A stretch of DNA of 64,000 nucleotides from a virus. Below, one piece after another: positions 1 through 11,300 of the stretch; position 1 is the first letter of the stretch; each line of letters opens with the position of its first letter. A program made the translations under genes and the position numbers. Under the pieces are notes generated by a model. That model did not search any database. It was not told where the DNA came from and saw only the letters and a list, made by a program, of their open reading frames with translations. The stretch spans positions 1 through 64,000 of IMG/VR virus record IMGVR_UViG_3300020446_000003; one strand, given 5' to 3'.

Positions 1-58
1 ACCAATATTTGCCACGTAATTCACTATTACCACCTTTATTCTCCTTCCTGTTCGCCAT
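1..58 (-). CDS. Unknown protein, N-terminal fragment cut by window edge
   Basis: Reading the minus strand from an ATG at 58-56 gives MANRKENKGGNSELRGKYW with no stop before the window edge. The start lies inside the last codons of the next minus-strand gene, overlapping it by 23 bases in another frame, which is normal for tightly packed phage genes. Only 19 residues are visible, so no family can be assigned. The lysine-rich, polar start is compatible with many phage proteins. It could be a chance open frame. Confidence 0.45.
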   Translation of the reverse strand, partial: MANRKENKGGNSELRGKYW

Positions 59-719
59 ATTTAATTTTATCCCCTAAAATTTCTTTATGTTTTTCACTAA
101 TTAAATCTATTTTTACATTTTTAATTAAATGATTTAATAAAATTGCCAATTCTTCACCATTTAATTCTTCTTTTTCAACTAGACTTAATAAATGATTTAA
201 CTTGTGAATAACCATAGGTTTTTCAAAAGTTTTTTTTAATTCACTTATATCTGCAATTTCTATTTCATCCCCAACTAAATCTTGTTCGTTAGTTTTTTTT
301 ACCATTCCACTATCTGTCTTTTTCGATAAAAACATCTCATCGACTAATCCTTTCATTTTATTTTCTTCTAAAAAATCATAATTAAATTCAATATCATGAA
401 ATGCTTCCAAATCTTGTATTGCTTCTGGTGAAATATTTTCTTCTATTTTCTCTTCTTCATTAACAACATAACTATAATTTATACCATAATAAGGACCACC
501 ATATATAAAGTAAGCTTCAGGACCCTGTGTTGCTGCCCTAGCAAAATCATCACTAGTCTTTTTAGATTTAATAACCGAAGGAGTTGCCCTATAATTATCA
601 TCTTTGTTAATTAATGAACCATCGATGTCAACTAACTCATTAACTTCTTCTTCGTCAATGACATTTTTCTTTTCATTAATATATTTATGAATATCGGACT
701 TTTTATATGTTTTATTCAT
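36..719 (-). CDS. Hypothetical protein, 227 aa, acidic
   Basis: This complete minus-strand gene is not a recognised family. The protein is rich in Glu, Asp and Lys with few aromatic residues. A single Gly/Tyr-rich patch (near residues 72-84, YGGPYYGINY) interrupts otherwise helical, charged sequence, and the last 90 residues look helical. There is no signal peptide or membrane segment. It is transcribed away from the fibre genes and has its own motif upstream (ATATTTATATAAA on the minus strand, 743-731), 12 bases before the ATG. Position beside structural genes suggests a virion or head-assembly role, but that is only inference. Confidence 0.75.
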   Translation of the reverse strand: MNKTYKKSDIHKYINEKKNVIDEEEVNELVDIDGSLINKDDNYRATPSVIKSKKTSDDFARAATQGPEAYFIYGGPYYGINYSYVVNEEEKIEENISPEAIQDLEAFHDIEFNYDFLEENKMKGLVDEMFLSKKTDSGMVKKTNEQDLVGDEIEIADISELKKTFEKPMVIHKLNHLLSLVEKEELNGEELAILLNHLIKNVKIDLISEKHKEILGDKIKYGEQEGE

Positions 720-730
720 GTTTAAAGTTT

Positions 731-743
731 TTTATATAAATAT
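731..743 (-). promoter_or_regulatory. Putative phage late promoter (minus strand)
   Basis: The minus strand reads ATATTTATATAAA here, 12 bases before the ATG of the 227-aa gene. It matches the motif found before many other genes in this window, and it forms a divergent pair with the plus-strand copy at 757-771. Confidence 0.5.
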
Positions 744-756
744 AACAGAAAACTAA

Positions 757-771
757 ATATTTATTAATAAA
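757..771 (+). promoter_or_regulatory. Putative phage late promoter
   Basis: A perfect copy of ATATTTATTAATAAA lies 9 bases before the ATG at 781. The same 15-mer occurs at 17505, 39206 and 47266, each time just upstream of a gene. There is no TTTG element at the -33 distance. Confidence 0.6.
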
Positions 772-780
772 GATAAAAAT

Positions 781-2463
781 ATGTCGGATTGTGAAAAGAA
801 ATTTATAACTCAAGTAGACTTAGCGAGACAAGCAAATATCATAACAGGTAATACTGCCTGTTTTGATGGTAAAATACAGGCAGGTATACCATTTAGTGAA
901 TACCCAACTGGTATCGATTTGAGTACGGTTACATTATTAAACCCAACAGATGGGGATGTACAAACGGCAGTTTTAAGTGGTAATAACATTACTACCTTAT
1001 TTGACGTTTCTAATCCTGCATCACCAAGTTTTATTCCGTCTATGTTTACTGGTACTTCACAAGAAGGTATACCCTATAGTTCTTTAACTTGGACAAATCC
1101 ACTTTATTCTGCTAGTACTAGCGGATTGACATTACCTATAACTATTGGGTATACGGGTGAAACAACTATTGGTCCTTATTGGGATATTACTATTTCAGGA
1201 ATGAATGGGACACACCCTATAGCTTTAGAATATAGTGGTTATAGTATTCAGTATGCATTTTATGATTTATTTGGTGATATAAGTGGGAGTACTTTTCCAC
1301 CTCCACCTTTTTCTGCCACCGTATACACCTCAATGACTGGTTTAGTAACGGCAACTTATTTAGCATATTCCGCAGCGTCTTTAGATTATACCGGACCTTT
1401 AGATTACTTAAGGAGTAAAGAAGATGCAACTATAGATAATAAATTAACTACTAAACAAATAAGAGTTACGGAAGGTGCGTCTTTAGGTACTATAGGTTAT
1501 GTGTTAACACAAGCAGAAAGTGACGGTACTGCAATATGGGCACCAGCATCTGGTGGGACATCAGGTTTAACTAATATATTTGTAACCGGTGGTACTTTAA
1601 CTGGGGACGAGTTAACATTAACAAGAAATGATGATGTAGAAATAGATATTGATTTAAGTGGGTTATCGGGTGGTACTATACCTAATTATGTAAATAGTGC
1701 TTCAACTACTTCTACAGTTGGTGGTATTACGGTAGGTAGTTCATTTCCTGCACCTGGTAAAACAATGCAAGAAATGTGGGACTTACTATTATATCCATAC
1801 CAACCACCAGCATTTACCAGTTTTAATCAAGGAGGACTTTTATCAGAATATGAATTAGGGCAAACAATATCGATTGGTGCACAAACTTTTACATGGGGTA
1901 CTAGTAATAGTGGTAACGTTGCAGATGGAATTCTAGGTAGTATTGAAATAAAAGAAGCAGATCCTGTAACTACGATAGCTAATTCATTAACTAATGATGG
2001 GACAGAAAGTATTATATTAACTAACGCAATGGGGCAAAATACTATTGGTTCTAAATTACTCTATACTATATTTGGTGAAAACACTATTGGTGGTACATTT
2101 AGTAGAACTTTATCTAGAACTTGGAAAGTTCAATGGTATTATGGTAAAAACGCTAATACTTCTATTACTTCAGGGCAAATGACGGCATTAGCAGGAAATG
2201 ATTTAGTAACTGGCGTTGTTAATGCATACGTAACACAACCAGCTACTGGTGGTGCGGAATATATGTATTGGTGTATTCCTGATATATTAGCACAACCTAC
2301 TGATATTAGAGATTCGGTTGCAGGATGTTTTGGAACTAACATACCTTATACCACATTATCTGATATACCAATAACAAACGCATTTGGTGTGGCAGTAAAC
2401 TATAAGATATATAGATCTGTTAATCCAACTAGTGCAGCATTTAACACATGGTTATGTAGTTAA
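781..2463 (+). CDS. Fibre/adhesion structural protein, 560 aa
   Basis: First gene of the 25-kb adhesion block. The protein is rich in Gly, Ser, Thr and Asn with short beta-strand-like segments, typical of phage fibre or decoration proteins. Around residues 260-300 it has the module FVTGGTLTGDELTLTRNDD, ending in an I-D-L-S-G-L strand. Versions of this module recur in the genes at 2491, 5334 and 19558, which links them as one fibre system. The N-terminal 50 residues (MSDCEKKFITQVDLARQANI) differ from the rest and may be the attachment end. The C-terminal 200 residues lack the repeat and look globular, with Trp and a few Cys. The exact position in the particle cannot be told. A late-type promoter precedes it. 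Confidence 0.7.
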   Translation: MSDCEKKFITQVDLARQANIITGNTACFDGKIQAGIPFSEYPTGIDLSTVTLLNPTDGDVQTAVLSGNNITTLFDVSNPASPSFIPSMFTGTSQEGIPYSSLTWTNPLYSASTSGLTLPITIGYTGETTIGPYWDITISGMNGTHPIALEYSGYSIQYAFYDLFGDISGSTFPPPPFSATVYTSMTGLVTATYLAYSAASLDYTGPLDYLRSKEDATIDNKLTTKQIRVTEGASLGTIGYVLTQAESDGTAIWAPASGGTSGLTNIFVTGGTLTGDELTLTRNDDVEIDIDLSGLSGGTIPNYVNSASTTSTVGGITVGSSFPAPGKTMQEMWDLLLYPYQPPAFTSFNQGGLLSEYELGQTISIGAQTFTWGTSNSGNVADGILGSIEIKEADPVTTIANSLTNDGTESIILTNAMGQNTIGSKLLYTIFGENTIGGTFSRTLSRTWKVQWYYGKNANTSITSGQMTALAGNDLVTGVVNAYVTQPATGGAEYMYWCIPDILAQPTDIRDSVAGCFGTNIPYTTLSDIPITNAFGVAVNYKIYRSVNPTSAAFNTWLCS

Positions 2464-2490
2464 TAAAAATATGAATAAAATTAATTAAAT

Positions 2491-4482
2491 ATGGCAGATT
2501 ACGGACCATTAGGTGGAGTTAAAATAGCGGGATTTATTTCGCCAGGTGATACTACAGATACTTATGCAGTTATTGATACCCAGTTAGGTATCGATGGATT
2601 AAGAAACTATAGTGGTAATACTAATGACGTTTTAACTGGTACTACCGTACCTTTACCGAGAAGAAGACCTGGTATGATTGTAGGTACGGAAAGTGGTGCA
2701 AGATATTTTAAATTAAAAGATAAAGACCCTTACGATTTTGACTTAACGGATTGGGATGAAATATTTTTTAGTGGTGGTGGATCAGGTTCCGCAATTACTG
2801 GTGGTACATATAGTGCAGGTACTTTAATATTAACCAATGGGACTGGAGGTACAATAACTGTCACCGGTTTCTCTTCAGATAATATTTACGTAACTGGAGG
2901 TACTGTGAGTACAGATGGTTTATTATTTTTAAATTGGAATAATGGTGGTACTGCTAACCCTATTGATTTATCAGATTTAATTTTTACTGGAAACACATCA
3001 GGAAATTGTATTACACAATTATTTGTTAAAAAGATTAGTGGGTGTACGGGAGAAGATTTACGTATAGGAGTCCAACCAGGACAAGATATATATTTTGATT
3101 CTACAGGTTCTACTACATCACCTTCATTATATATAAATCCAAAAGGACAAATTGGTGTTGGTACTAACACACCTTTTAGTTGGGCAACTAATGACGGTAC
3201 AGGTATAGAAGTTCATAATGATAGTACTAATGATCAGATACCATTAGCATTTACTGAATTAGGAACAAGAAGATTTTTCTTTGAGACTGATTTTGCCAAT
3301 ACTTCTAATCCAGTTCATATAAAAGGTAGTAGTAGTACTAATTTAATGACTTTTAATACTTCATCCTCTTCTGCGAGAGTTGGGGTAGGTACTACTGTAC
3401 CAGATGGAACATTTCAAATTGCTAAAGCAGGTTCAATTGCAAACCAAACTAAATATCCTGATGAGACTAATATAGTAATTAATAATACAAGTAATGGGTT
3501 TAGTGGTTCAACAGGTCCAAATAGTGCTGCATTTAGATTCGATCATGGAAGTGGTGAGGATCCCGGTGGTTTAATTATATCTAAAAGACTACCTGTATGG
3601 GATAGTGGGGAAAAAAGTACTACGTTAGAAATTTGGAATGCTTCAGGAGAAACATTATTTAAACGTATTGAAATTCAACCCGATGGTCATACCACAATAA
3701 GTGGTGATACATTTATTGGGGGTAATTTAAGAATATTAAATATTGGTAGTGGTACACCTATCGGTAATTTAGGTGTGGATATTAATGGTAATGTTGTTAC
3801 AGGTACAACTGGAGGTGGTGCTACGGGCACAACAGTTACCGCCTATACCTATAGTAATAATAATTTCACAATTAAACAAAGTGGTGGAGAACCTGACTTA
3901 ACTGCAAATATTAGTGTGGTAACAGGATTAACTGTTAATGGTGGTTTTAATGTTAATGGAGAATCTATTTTTAGTGGTGATAGTACAGATGTAGTAAAAA
4001 TATTTGGATCAGGCAATACCTCACCTTTATTTAGTGTAGAGGGTTCGGTTGGGGAATTATTCACAATCACAGATAGTTTAACTGGACAATTATTTGGTGT
4101 AAATAACGTATCAGGATTACCTATTTTAGAAGTCTATGACGACAATACTATATTGATGGGTAGTAATTTATCTCCTTCGTTAAACACAACTATTAAACAA
4201 ACTATTAATAGTGGTCAATCTACATTATATAGTATACCTATTAGTGCATATACAGGAGCATTTTTTGAATATACTGCCAAAAACACTGCGGGTGTTAGAG
4301 CAGGATCTATAATGTCAGTATTTAGTGGTAGTTCTGTAGAATTTAATGAAACAACAACAAATGATATTGGTAGTACAACCAATTTAACATTTGATATGAG
4401 TGTGACGGGTACGTCAGCAAATTTATTAGTATCTGCAACTACAAATAATTGGGAAATAAAAACAATAATAAGAAGTATCTAA
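2491..4482 (+). CDS. Tail fibre-like repeat protein, 663 aa
   Basis: The first 100 residues (MADYGPLGGVKIAGFISPGD onwards) are unlike later fibre repeats and probably dock the protein. The remainder is made of beta modules: the VTGG-T strand pair, a two-Cys module around residues 170-187 (C-I-T-Q-L-F-V then G-C-T-G), a GQIGVGTNTPF-type segment as found in S74-associated fibres, and a GTPIGNLGVDINGNVVTGTT module near 418-440. The last two kinds recur in the 2549-aa protein, and the two-Cys module also in the 2141-aa one. The C-terminal 100 residues contain an N-terminal-like sheet segment and end INNxWEIKTIIRS-like, without a chaperone domain. The gene follows its neighbour by 27 bases and ends one base before the next ATG, so it is co-transcribed. 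Confidence 0.75.
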   Translation: MADYGPLGGVKIAGFISPGDTTDTYAVIDTQLGIDGLRNYSGNTNDVLTGTTVPLPRRRPGMIVGTESGARYFKLKDKDPYDFDLTDWDEIFFSGGGSGSAITGGTYSAGTLILTNGTGGTITVTGFSSDNIYVTGGTVSTDGLLFLNWNNGGTANPIDLSDLIFTGNTSGNCITQLFVKKISGCTGEDLRIGVQPGQDIYFDSTGSTTSPSLYINPKGQIGVGTNTPFSWATNDGTGIEVHNDSTNDQIPLAFTELGTRRFFFETDFANTSNPVHIKGSSSTNLMTFNTSSSSARVGVGTTVPDGTFQIAKAGSIANQTKYPDETNIVINNTSNGFSGSTGPNSAAFRFDHGSGEDPGGLIISKRLPVWDSGEKSTTLEIWNASGETLFKRIEIQPDGHTTISGDTFIGGNLRILNIGSGTPIGNLGVDINGNVVTGTTGGGATGTTVTAYTYSNNNFTIKQSGGEPDLTANISVVTGLTVNGGFNVNGESIFSGDSTDVVKIFGSGNTSPLFSVEGSVGELFTITDSLTGQLFGVNNVSGLPILEVYDDNTILMGSNLSPSLNTTIKQTINSGQSTLYSIPISAYTGAFFEYTAKNTAGVRAGSIMSVFSGSSVEFNETTTNDIGSTTNLTFDMSVTGTSANLLVSATTNNWEIKTIIRSI

Positions 4483-4483
4483 A

Positions 4484-5263
4484 ATGGCGTATTTTTATTC
4501 ACCTAAAATAGTGACTGATAATTTGGTGTTTTATATGGATGCACAAAACCCAAATTCCTACAATATAAATCAAGGTAAAGGATATAATTTAGTTAATCCT
4601 GAATTGAATACTTCTTTTACCCATTTAGACTTTGCCATTGATACGGATGCTGGTCCACCACCACCTGACCCATCTACAGTAACCGAAATTCCTATTGCCA
4701 TAGATGGGTATATAAAATCTTTTGAGTTTGATGGTAGTGATTATTATTTTAAAGGTGTAGGTACACCTATGGAAAATATACCTTCTGAATTAACTTATAC
4801 CGCTTGGATTAATCATGATAGAAGTGGTTCTGAAGGTTCTACATTATTTTTACCAGGTGCTGGAGGAAATGTAAATAGAACATGGCTATATATTTATAGC
4901 GATAATATTAATATGACTCTTAGTGATGGTACAGGACAGGCAGGATCAACATATACGGCATATACTTCCACTAACTATCCTAACCCTTTTAATTATGTAG
5001 TGACTACTGCTTCCGATAATGGGGATGGCTCTAGTACTATTAAAATATATGTTAATGGGAAAATAGTAAAAACAGAAACAAATGTGGGAGTAGTCTCAGG
5101 TAGGCCATCTGGACCAAACGAACCAGATGTTGCTAGAGGAGCTAGTTCTGGTGGGCAAAGATTTAGTGGGAAAATTGCATCAACCTCAATTTATACTAAA
5201 TGTCTTAGTGCAGATGAAGTCAAAAGAAACTTCGAAGCAATGAGAGGTAGATTTGGTCTTTAG
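4484..5263 (+). CDS. LamG/concanavalin-like lectin domain protein, 259 aa
   Basis: The sequence has the signs of a laminin-G/concanavalin A-like jelly roll. The start VTDNLVFYMDAQNPNSY is the usual entry strand of phage and Bacteroidota LamG proteins. It is followed by FEFDGSDYYF, then LTYTAWINHD, a segment of the kind IKIYVNGKIVKTE, and finally FSGKIASTSIYTKCLSADEV with the closing helix VKRNFEAMRGRFG. The whole gene is essentially one such domain with an insertion at residues 50-70, rich in Pro and Asp. Such domains bind glycans or act as structural caps on fibres. It begins one base after the previous stop, so translation is probably coupled. The glycan target cannot be read from the sequence. 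Confidence 0.8.
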   Translation: MAYFYSPKIVTDNLVFYMDAQNPNSYNINQGKGYNLVNPELNTSFTHLDFAIDTDAGPPPPDPSTVTEIPIAIDGYIKSFEFDGSDYYFKGVGTPMENIPSELTYTAWINHDRSGSEGSTLFLPGAGGNVNRTWLYIYSDNINMTLSDGTGQAGSTYTAYTSTNYPNPFNYVVTTASDNGDGSSTIKIYVNGKIVKTETNVGVVSGRPSGPNEPDVARGASSGGQRFSGKIASTSIYTKCLSADEVKRNFEAMRGRFGL

Positions 5264-5279
5264 TTTTATTAAGTTCTAT

Positions 5280-5294
5280 ATATTTATATATAAA
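5280..5294 (+). promoter_or_regulatory. Putative phage late promoter
   Basis: ATATTTATATATAAA lies in the 70-base gap before the 2549-aa fibre gene, 39 bases from its ATG. A purine stretch (GGAAAGGGAAAG) sits between the motif and the start, one of the few SD-like sequences in the window. Confidence 0.5.
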
Positions 5295-5333
5295 TAATAA
5301 CATTTAATAACTGGAAAGGGAAAGTATTAAATA

Positions 5334-8300
5334 ATGGCAAACGAATTTATAATAAAAAACGGGTTTGTCTCTAAGGGTAACTCCATTGTTGAGGGTATTC
5401 TTTCAGGACAAACATTTAATCTTATTAACACACCTGTTAATAATAACTCAGCAACAGAAATTTTAGTAAGAAATTCTACCACAGGTGTAGTAGAATATAG
5501 AGATTCTTCTACTTTAAGTGGTGGTGGTGGTCAAACCATTACAGGATATACATACGATGAAACTACTAATAAATTTAGTATAGATTTAAGTGGTGGTACT
5601 TCTTTTGATACCACTATTAGTGTAGTAAGTGGTTTAACTGTAACTAATGATTTAATAGTTAGTGGTAATACAGGAATAGGAACTGATACACCAACAGAAA
5701 AGTTACATATAAAATCCACTACAAATGCTAAAATTAAAATAGAGGCAGACATAAATGACGTAGACGATACCGATACTGCGGATATTTTACTATCACAAGA
5801 TGGAGGTATATCAACCTCTAATATTGGTATGTCACCTGATTCGATAAACGATTTAGTTATAGGGGTTAACTCAACTACTAATCCCAGTATTAAGTTTGCG
5901 ACAAGAAATGATGGCACTACTTTTAGTACTACTGCAGATACCAAAATGACTTTAAGTAATGATGGTAAATTAGGTATTGGGACAATTCCAACAGAAAAAC
6001 TTGACGTTGATGGCAAGGTTAGAATTAGAGATGGTGCAGTTAATGGGTATGTGTTAACTTCTGATGCCAATGGTGTAGGTACATGGTTACCAACTAGTGG
6101 TACAAATACTTTTGTAACAGGTGCAACATTAAATGGTACTGATTTAGAAATTGATAGGAATGATGGACAATCTCAAATTACTGTAGATTTAAGTTCATTA
6201 GCGGTAGATAATAATGTTTTTGTTGATAGTGGAAATGCAAATGCAGCCACACGACAATTAACATTCACAAATACTACTGGTGGTACATTTAATGTCACCA
6301 ATGCTGCAGCATTATTTAGTGACAACGATATTAATGTTACAGGTGGTACATACAGTCCTAATACAGGATGTGTTACATTTAAGACAAACAGTGGAGATAC
6401 GTTTGACATATGTGGGTTTGTTACAGGATTAACTAATACTTTTGTATCTGGTGGTACATATGATAGTAGTACATCAGAATTAACATTTACAAATACAACG
6501 GGTGGAACTTTTAATGTTGATTTATCATCATTAAGTGGTGGTACACTTTGGCAAACTGAAAATGGTGGTTTAAAAAGTTACACACCAACTACAGGCTCAA
6601 TTAACGGAACTTCAACGGGATCTTTAATTGCTGGTGGATTTAGTACTAATGAAATTTTTTCATCACCGGGTTCTACTATATTAAATGGTAGTAGTAATGT
6701 AATTAGTGGTTCGACAACTTCGGCACTATTATCTACTCAAAACAGTTCGATTAAAAGTAATCCTTCTGCAGTTTCAGATATTTCACATGCAACAATTGTT
6801 GGTGGATTGAGCAATACTATAGAAGACACTACTGCACAACCATCAGAAAGAGCAACTATAGTAGGTGGTTCTTCTAATATTATTAATGGTGGTTTAGATA
6901 GTGCAATTATAGGTGGATCCGACAATACTATAGTAGAAGTTGATTCAGGTATATATACATCAACACAATCAGTTATTTCAGGAGGTAGTAGTTCTGCTAT
7001 AATAGGAGGTAGGAATCATCTATTATCTGGAAATAATTCAATAATTTTAGGTGGTAATGGTATTACTGGTACTAGTGATAACACTGTCTATGTACCTAAT
7101 TTAAACATTGGTACTGTTGGTGGTGGTGCACCTTTAATAAATTTAGGTTTAGATTCCAATGGTAATATTGTTACCGGATCAACTAGTGGCGGTGGTACAA
7201 TGTCATTCACAGTAGAGGGTGATAATGGTACACCATTCACTATAAGTTCTGGAGATACACTAGAATTTGTAGGTTTTCCTGGTATAGATGTAGGAGTGGC
7301 GGATCCTGAAGTTCGAATCGCATTAGACTACTCAGGTGCCGACTCATTTATTTTAGCAGCAACTAACGGAACAGGTATAACAGTAGATGGTGCAAATGAT
7401 AAATTAGTTATATATGATAATGATACGGCAACAGTAAAATATATTAATGCTAACCAACTTCCTTCTAGTGGTGCGGCTAGTACCCCAATAACCGGATATT
7501 CTTATAATCCCACTAGTAATACTTTTACTATCGGTTTAAGTGGTGGAACTTCTTTTGATTCACAAATTTTAGAAGTTAGTGGTATTACTGTTAATGGTGA
7601 TATAACTCTTTCTCAAATACCAACATTAAACAATAGTGAAACTGCAATATTAGTAAGAAATAATAGTACTGGTGAAGTGGAATATAGAGAAGCATCAACC
7701 TTAACCGGAAGTACAGATACTAATACATTTGTAACGGGTGGAACACTTTCCACTGATTCATTATTAACATTAGGTTATAATAACGGTGGATTTGCTAGTT
7801 CTATTGATTTAAGTACTTTAATGGATGGTGGTGACACTATTACTGGTTTTACGTATGATAAAACCAACAATACTTTTAGTATTGGGGTAAGTGGTAAAAC
7901 TTCTTTTGATTCACAAATTTTAAAAGTTAGTGGTATTACTGTTGAAAATTCTATGGAATTAGGCGAATATATTAGGCATAGTGGTGATACTAACACTTAT
8001 TTTGGATTTAACGGAACTGATAGTATTGTCGCCTTTACCAATGCAAGTAGAAAATTAAGAATTGGTACAAATGCAGTTGATTTAGAATATAATGGTAGTA
8101 CAAAACTATCCACTATTTCAGATGGTGTATTTGTGGATGGTAATTTAGGGGTTGGTACAGATAACCCATTAGAAAATTTAGATGTAAGAGGAGATGTTCT
8201 TATATCTAACCCATCTAATAATAGTGTATTAACATTAAGTGGTACTGCCTTAAATGACTCAATTATTGATTTTGATAATAATGGTGTATCAACACCTTTT

Positions 8301-11300
8301 GCTAGAATAGAAGGTAGTACTTTTGGTGGGGGTGTATCAGGTAATTTACAATTTTATACTTATCCTACAGGTGGACCACTAAGTGAAGTAATGGTATTAA
8401 CAAATAACCAAAGGGTTGGTATTGGGGATATTACAAATAATGATGTAGATAAAACTCTACATGTTATGGGAGACTTCAAAATGGAAGAAACTGGAGCAAT
8501 ATTTGAGTCAGACCTTAACTTAAATAGCGGTGCGAATGTTAAATTAAGTGCGATTACAACAGATCAACTTGCTAGAATAGCAGTTGCCACACCAGGAAAT
8601 GGTGGTATTACATTTGGAGTTAGAGGTAGTACAGAGACTAGTTTTCCGGGATATGGTGCAAAAGGTGACGGTTATCTTTATTCTTCCATTCATCAAAACG
8701 GTTTAAATATAATATCTGCACCTGGTACAGATACAGAAGATTACATTAGATTTTTCGCTGGTAACGATGCGGATGGAAATACTGCAAATATGTTTATTGC
8801 GGGTACGGGTGATACTAAAGGTTATGTAGGCATAAATACTGAAACACCAACGGCACAATTGTTTATTCAAGGAGATAGTAGTACTAGTACTGGACCAACT
8901 GATCCAGATAATTTTTCTTTACAAATACAGAATAGTCTTAATCAAAATATATTATTAGTTAAAAATGGTAATAATGGAGTTGCAGGTTCTACCGCAGGTA
9001 GAGTATCTATTAATGGTAATTTTGGACCTTCTACTCCATTAGTAGACGATGACGCAGTATTTAGTGTTTTAGGTGATACTAGCAGTTTATCTACTGCATT
9101 AGGATCAGTGATGGCAATAAAAGATGGACAAACTAACACCTTACATAGTTTTTATAATAATGCTGCAACTTCTTTAGCAAAAGGAGCTACACAATACGGT
9201 AAAGTAGGTGTGGGTACAACTACTGCAGCTAGTATAGAGGCTAAATTACATGTAAAGGTTGGTGATGAATGGAAAGATACTCATGGTAATGATTTTACAC
9301 TTAGGGTAGATGGGTTACAAAATGTTGCACCTTATACGGCAACAACTGATAATATTTTAACTTTAGATAATTTTGGTAACTTAAATATTAAGAAAAGAAC
9401 CACTACTGAAAACTTTACTATGACTAGTGGTGCGACTAATGGATACGTATTAACATGTGATGCAAATGGCGTAGGAAGTTGGCAACCTTCCTCTGGTGGA
9501 ACCGGAACAGTTTTTTGGCAAACTGAAAATGGTGGTTTAAAAAGTATTAATCAAAATGCGGGAACAATTAGTGGAACATCCACAGGTGCTATATTAGTAG
9601 GTGGTTATTTCACTACTAATAATATTACGGATGGTAGAGCTTCTACAATAATAAATGGGGGATCTAATACAATAAGTGGTGCATCTGCATCCGCAATTAT
9701 TTCAACAACTAATTCAAGTATTATAGGAAATGGGTCAACTATTCAGTATAGTGTGATAGTTGGGGGACAAAGGAACACAATTAATGGTTCTTCCGATAAC
9801 GCATTAATAGGTGGTGGTACTAACAACGAAATAATCGATGGTCCAACCGCTTCAATTATTGGTGGTACTAATAACACTATAGACGACTGTAGGGGTGGTA
9901 TTTATACTTCGGAAGATTCTGAATTAAATAAGTCTTTTGAATCAGTTATTATTGGCGGTAGTGATCACATTATGGATGCATCTTCACGCTCAGTGATAGT
10001 AGGGGGTATAAATAACCTTATGGAAAGCGTAACTAGATCAGTTATTTTAGGTGGACAAAATATTACTGGAGACACTTCTGATACTGTTTACGTACCAAAT
10101 TTAAATATTAATTCTATAGGAAATGGTACACCTATCGGTAATTTAGGATTTGATTCTAGTGGTAATGTGGTTACGGGTACTACAGGTAGTGCAACATCAT
10201 TTTGGGAAGAAGCCGGATTAAGTAATGAAGTATTAATTGATGAAAAAGGTAGTAGTAGTTATACAGTAAATGGTGAATCTAATGGAGCAATTATTGCAGC
10301 AGGAACAGGACATACAATTTCCAATAGCAAATACGCTTCATTCTTAGGGGGTGTTGGCAATGTTACTAGTAATAGTACTTCTACTTTAGGTGCGGATACA
10401 CAATTAGGTGGTTTTGGTAATACTATATCTGGAAGAACCGCATTAAGTTTTAATAATGTAATGTTAGGTGGTTCATCTAACATTATTTTCTCTTCCGCTA
10501 GAGGTGCTATGTTGAGTACTTCAGATTCTAGAATGAGTGCTTGTACGGATAGTTTTATTTTAGGTGGTAGTAATCATAAAAATGGTAGTGGTAATAATGG
10601 TTTAGCACAAAATGATAACTCAGGTATTGTTGGGGGTACTAATAATACTTTTGATATTGGTGTTGATAGATCAGTAATAATTGGTGGTACAGGACTTAAT
10701 GCTACTACTAATGATACAGTTTATGTACCTAATTTAAATATTAATTCTATAGGAAATGGTACACCTATCGGTAATTTAGGGTTCGATAGTAACGGTAACG
10801 TAGTTACTGGAACAACAGGAGTAGGATCTAGCTTTAGTTGGTCTGATCCCTTAGTTAGTAGTGGTAATACATCTACAGATTGTTTAACAAATCTATATGT
10901 AGCCAACTTACGTTCTTGTTCACCACTTTATATTAATCCCGGTGATGAAGGTGATGTATATTTTGGTAGTAATAGTGGTGTTACAATACAAACTTCTTTT
11001 GGTAAAATGGGTATTGGTACACAAACACCAATATCAAAATTACATATAAATAATGGTAACGTATTAATTAGTAATGAAGATGCAATACTCGCAATTAGTT
11101 CGACTACTGTAGGTGGAAGTGGGGAATATGAAAATAGAATAAACTTTAAAAGTGCAGGGTCTAATCAATCTGACAAAATAGATGCTCAGTTAAGAACAGA
11201 AAGTAGTGGTACTAGGTCTAATTTATTCTTTGGTACTATCGCTTCCAATACATTAAGTGATAAAATGATATTAACGGGTAGAGGAAGATTAGGACTAGGT

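Noticed and set aside
1217-1429. Minus-strand frames opposite the fibre genes (this and many similar)
   Set aside because: They have shadow composition from the Gly/Thr/Asn-rich codons of the real genes, and no promoter motifs or conserved domains.
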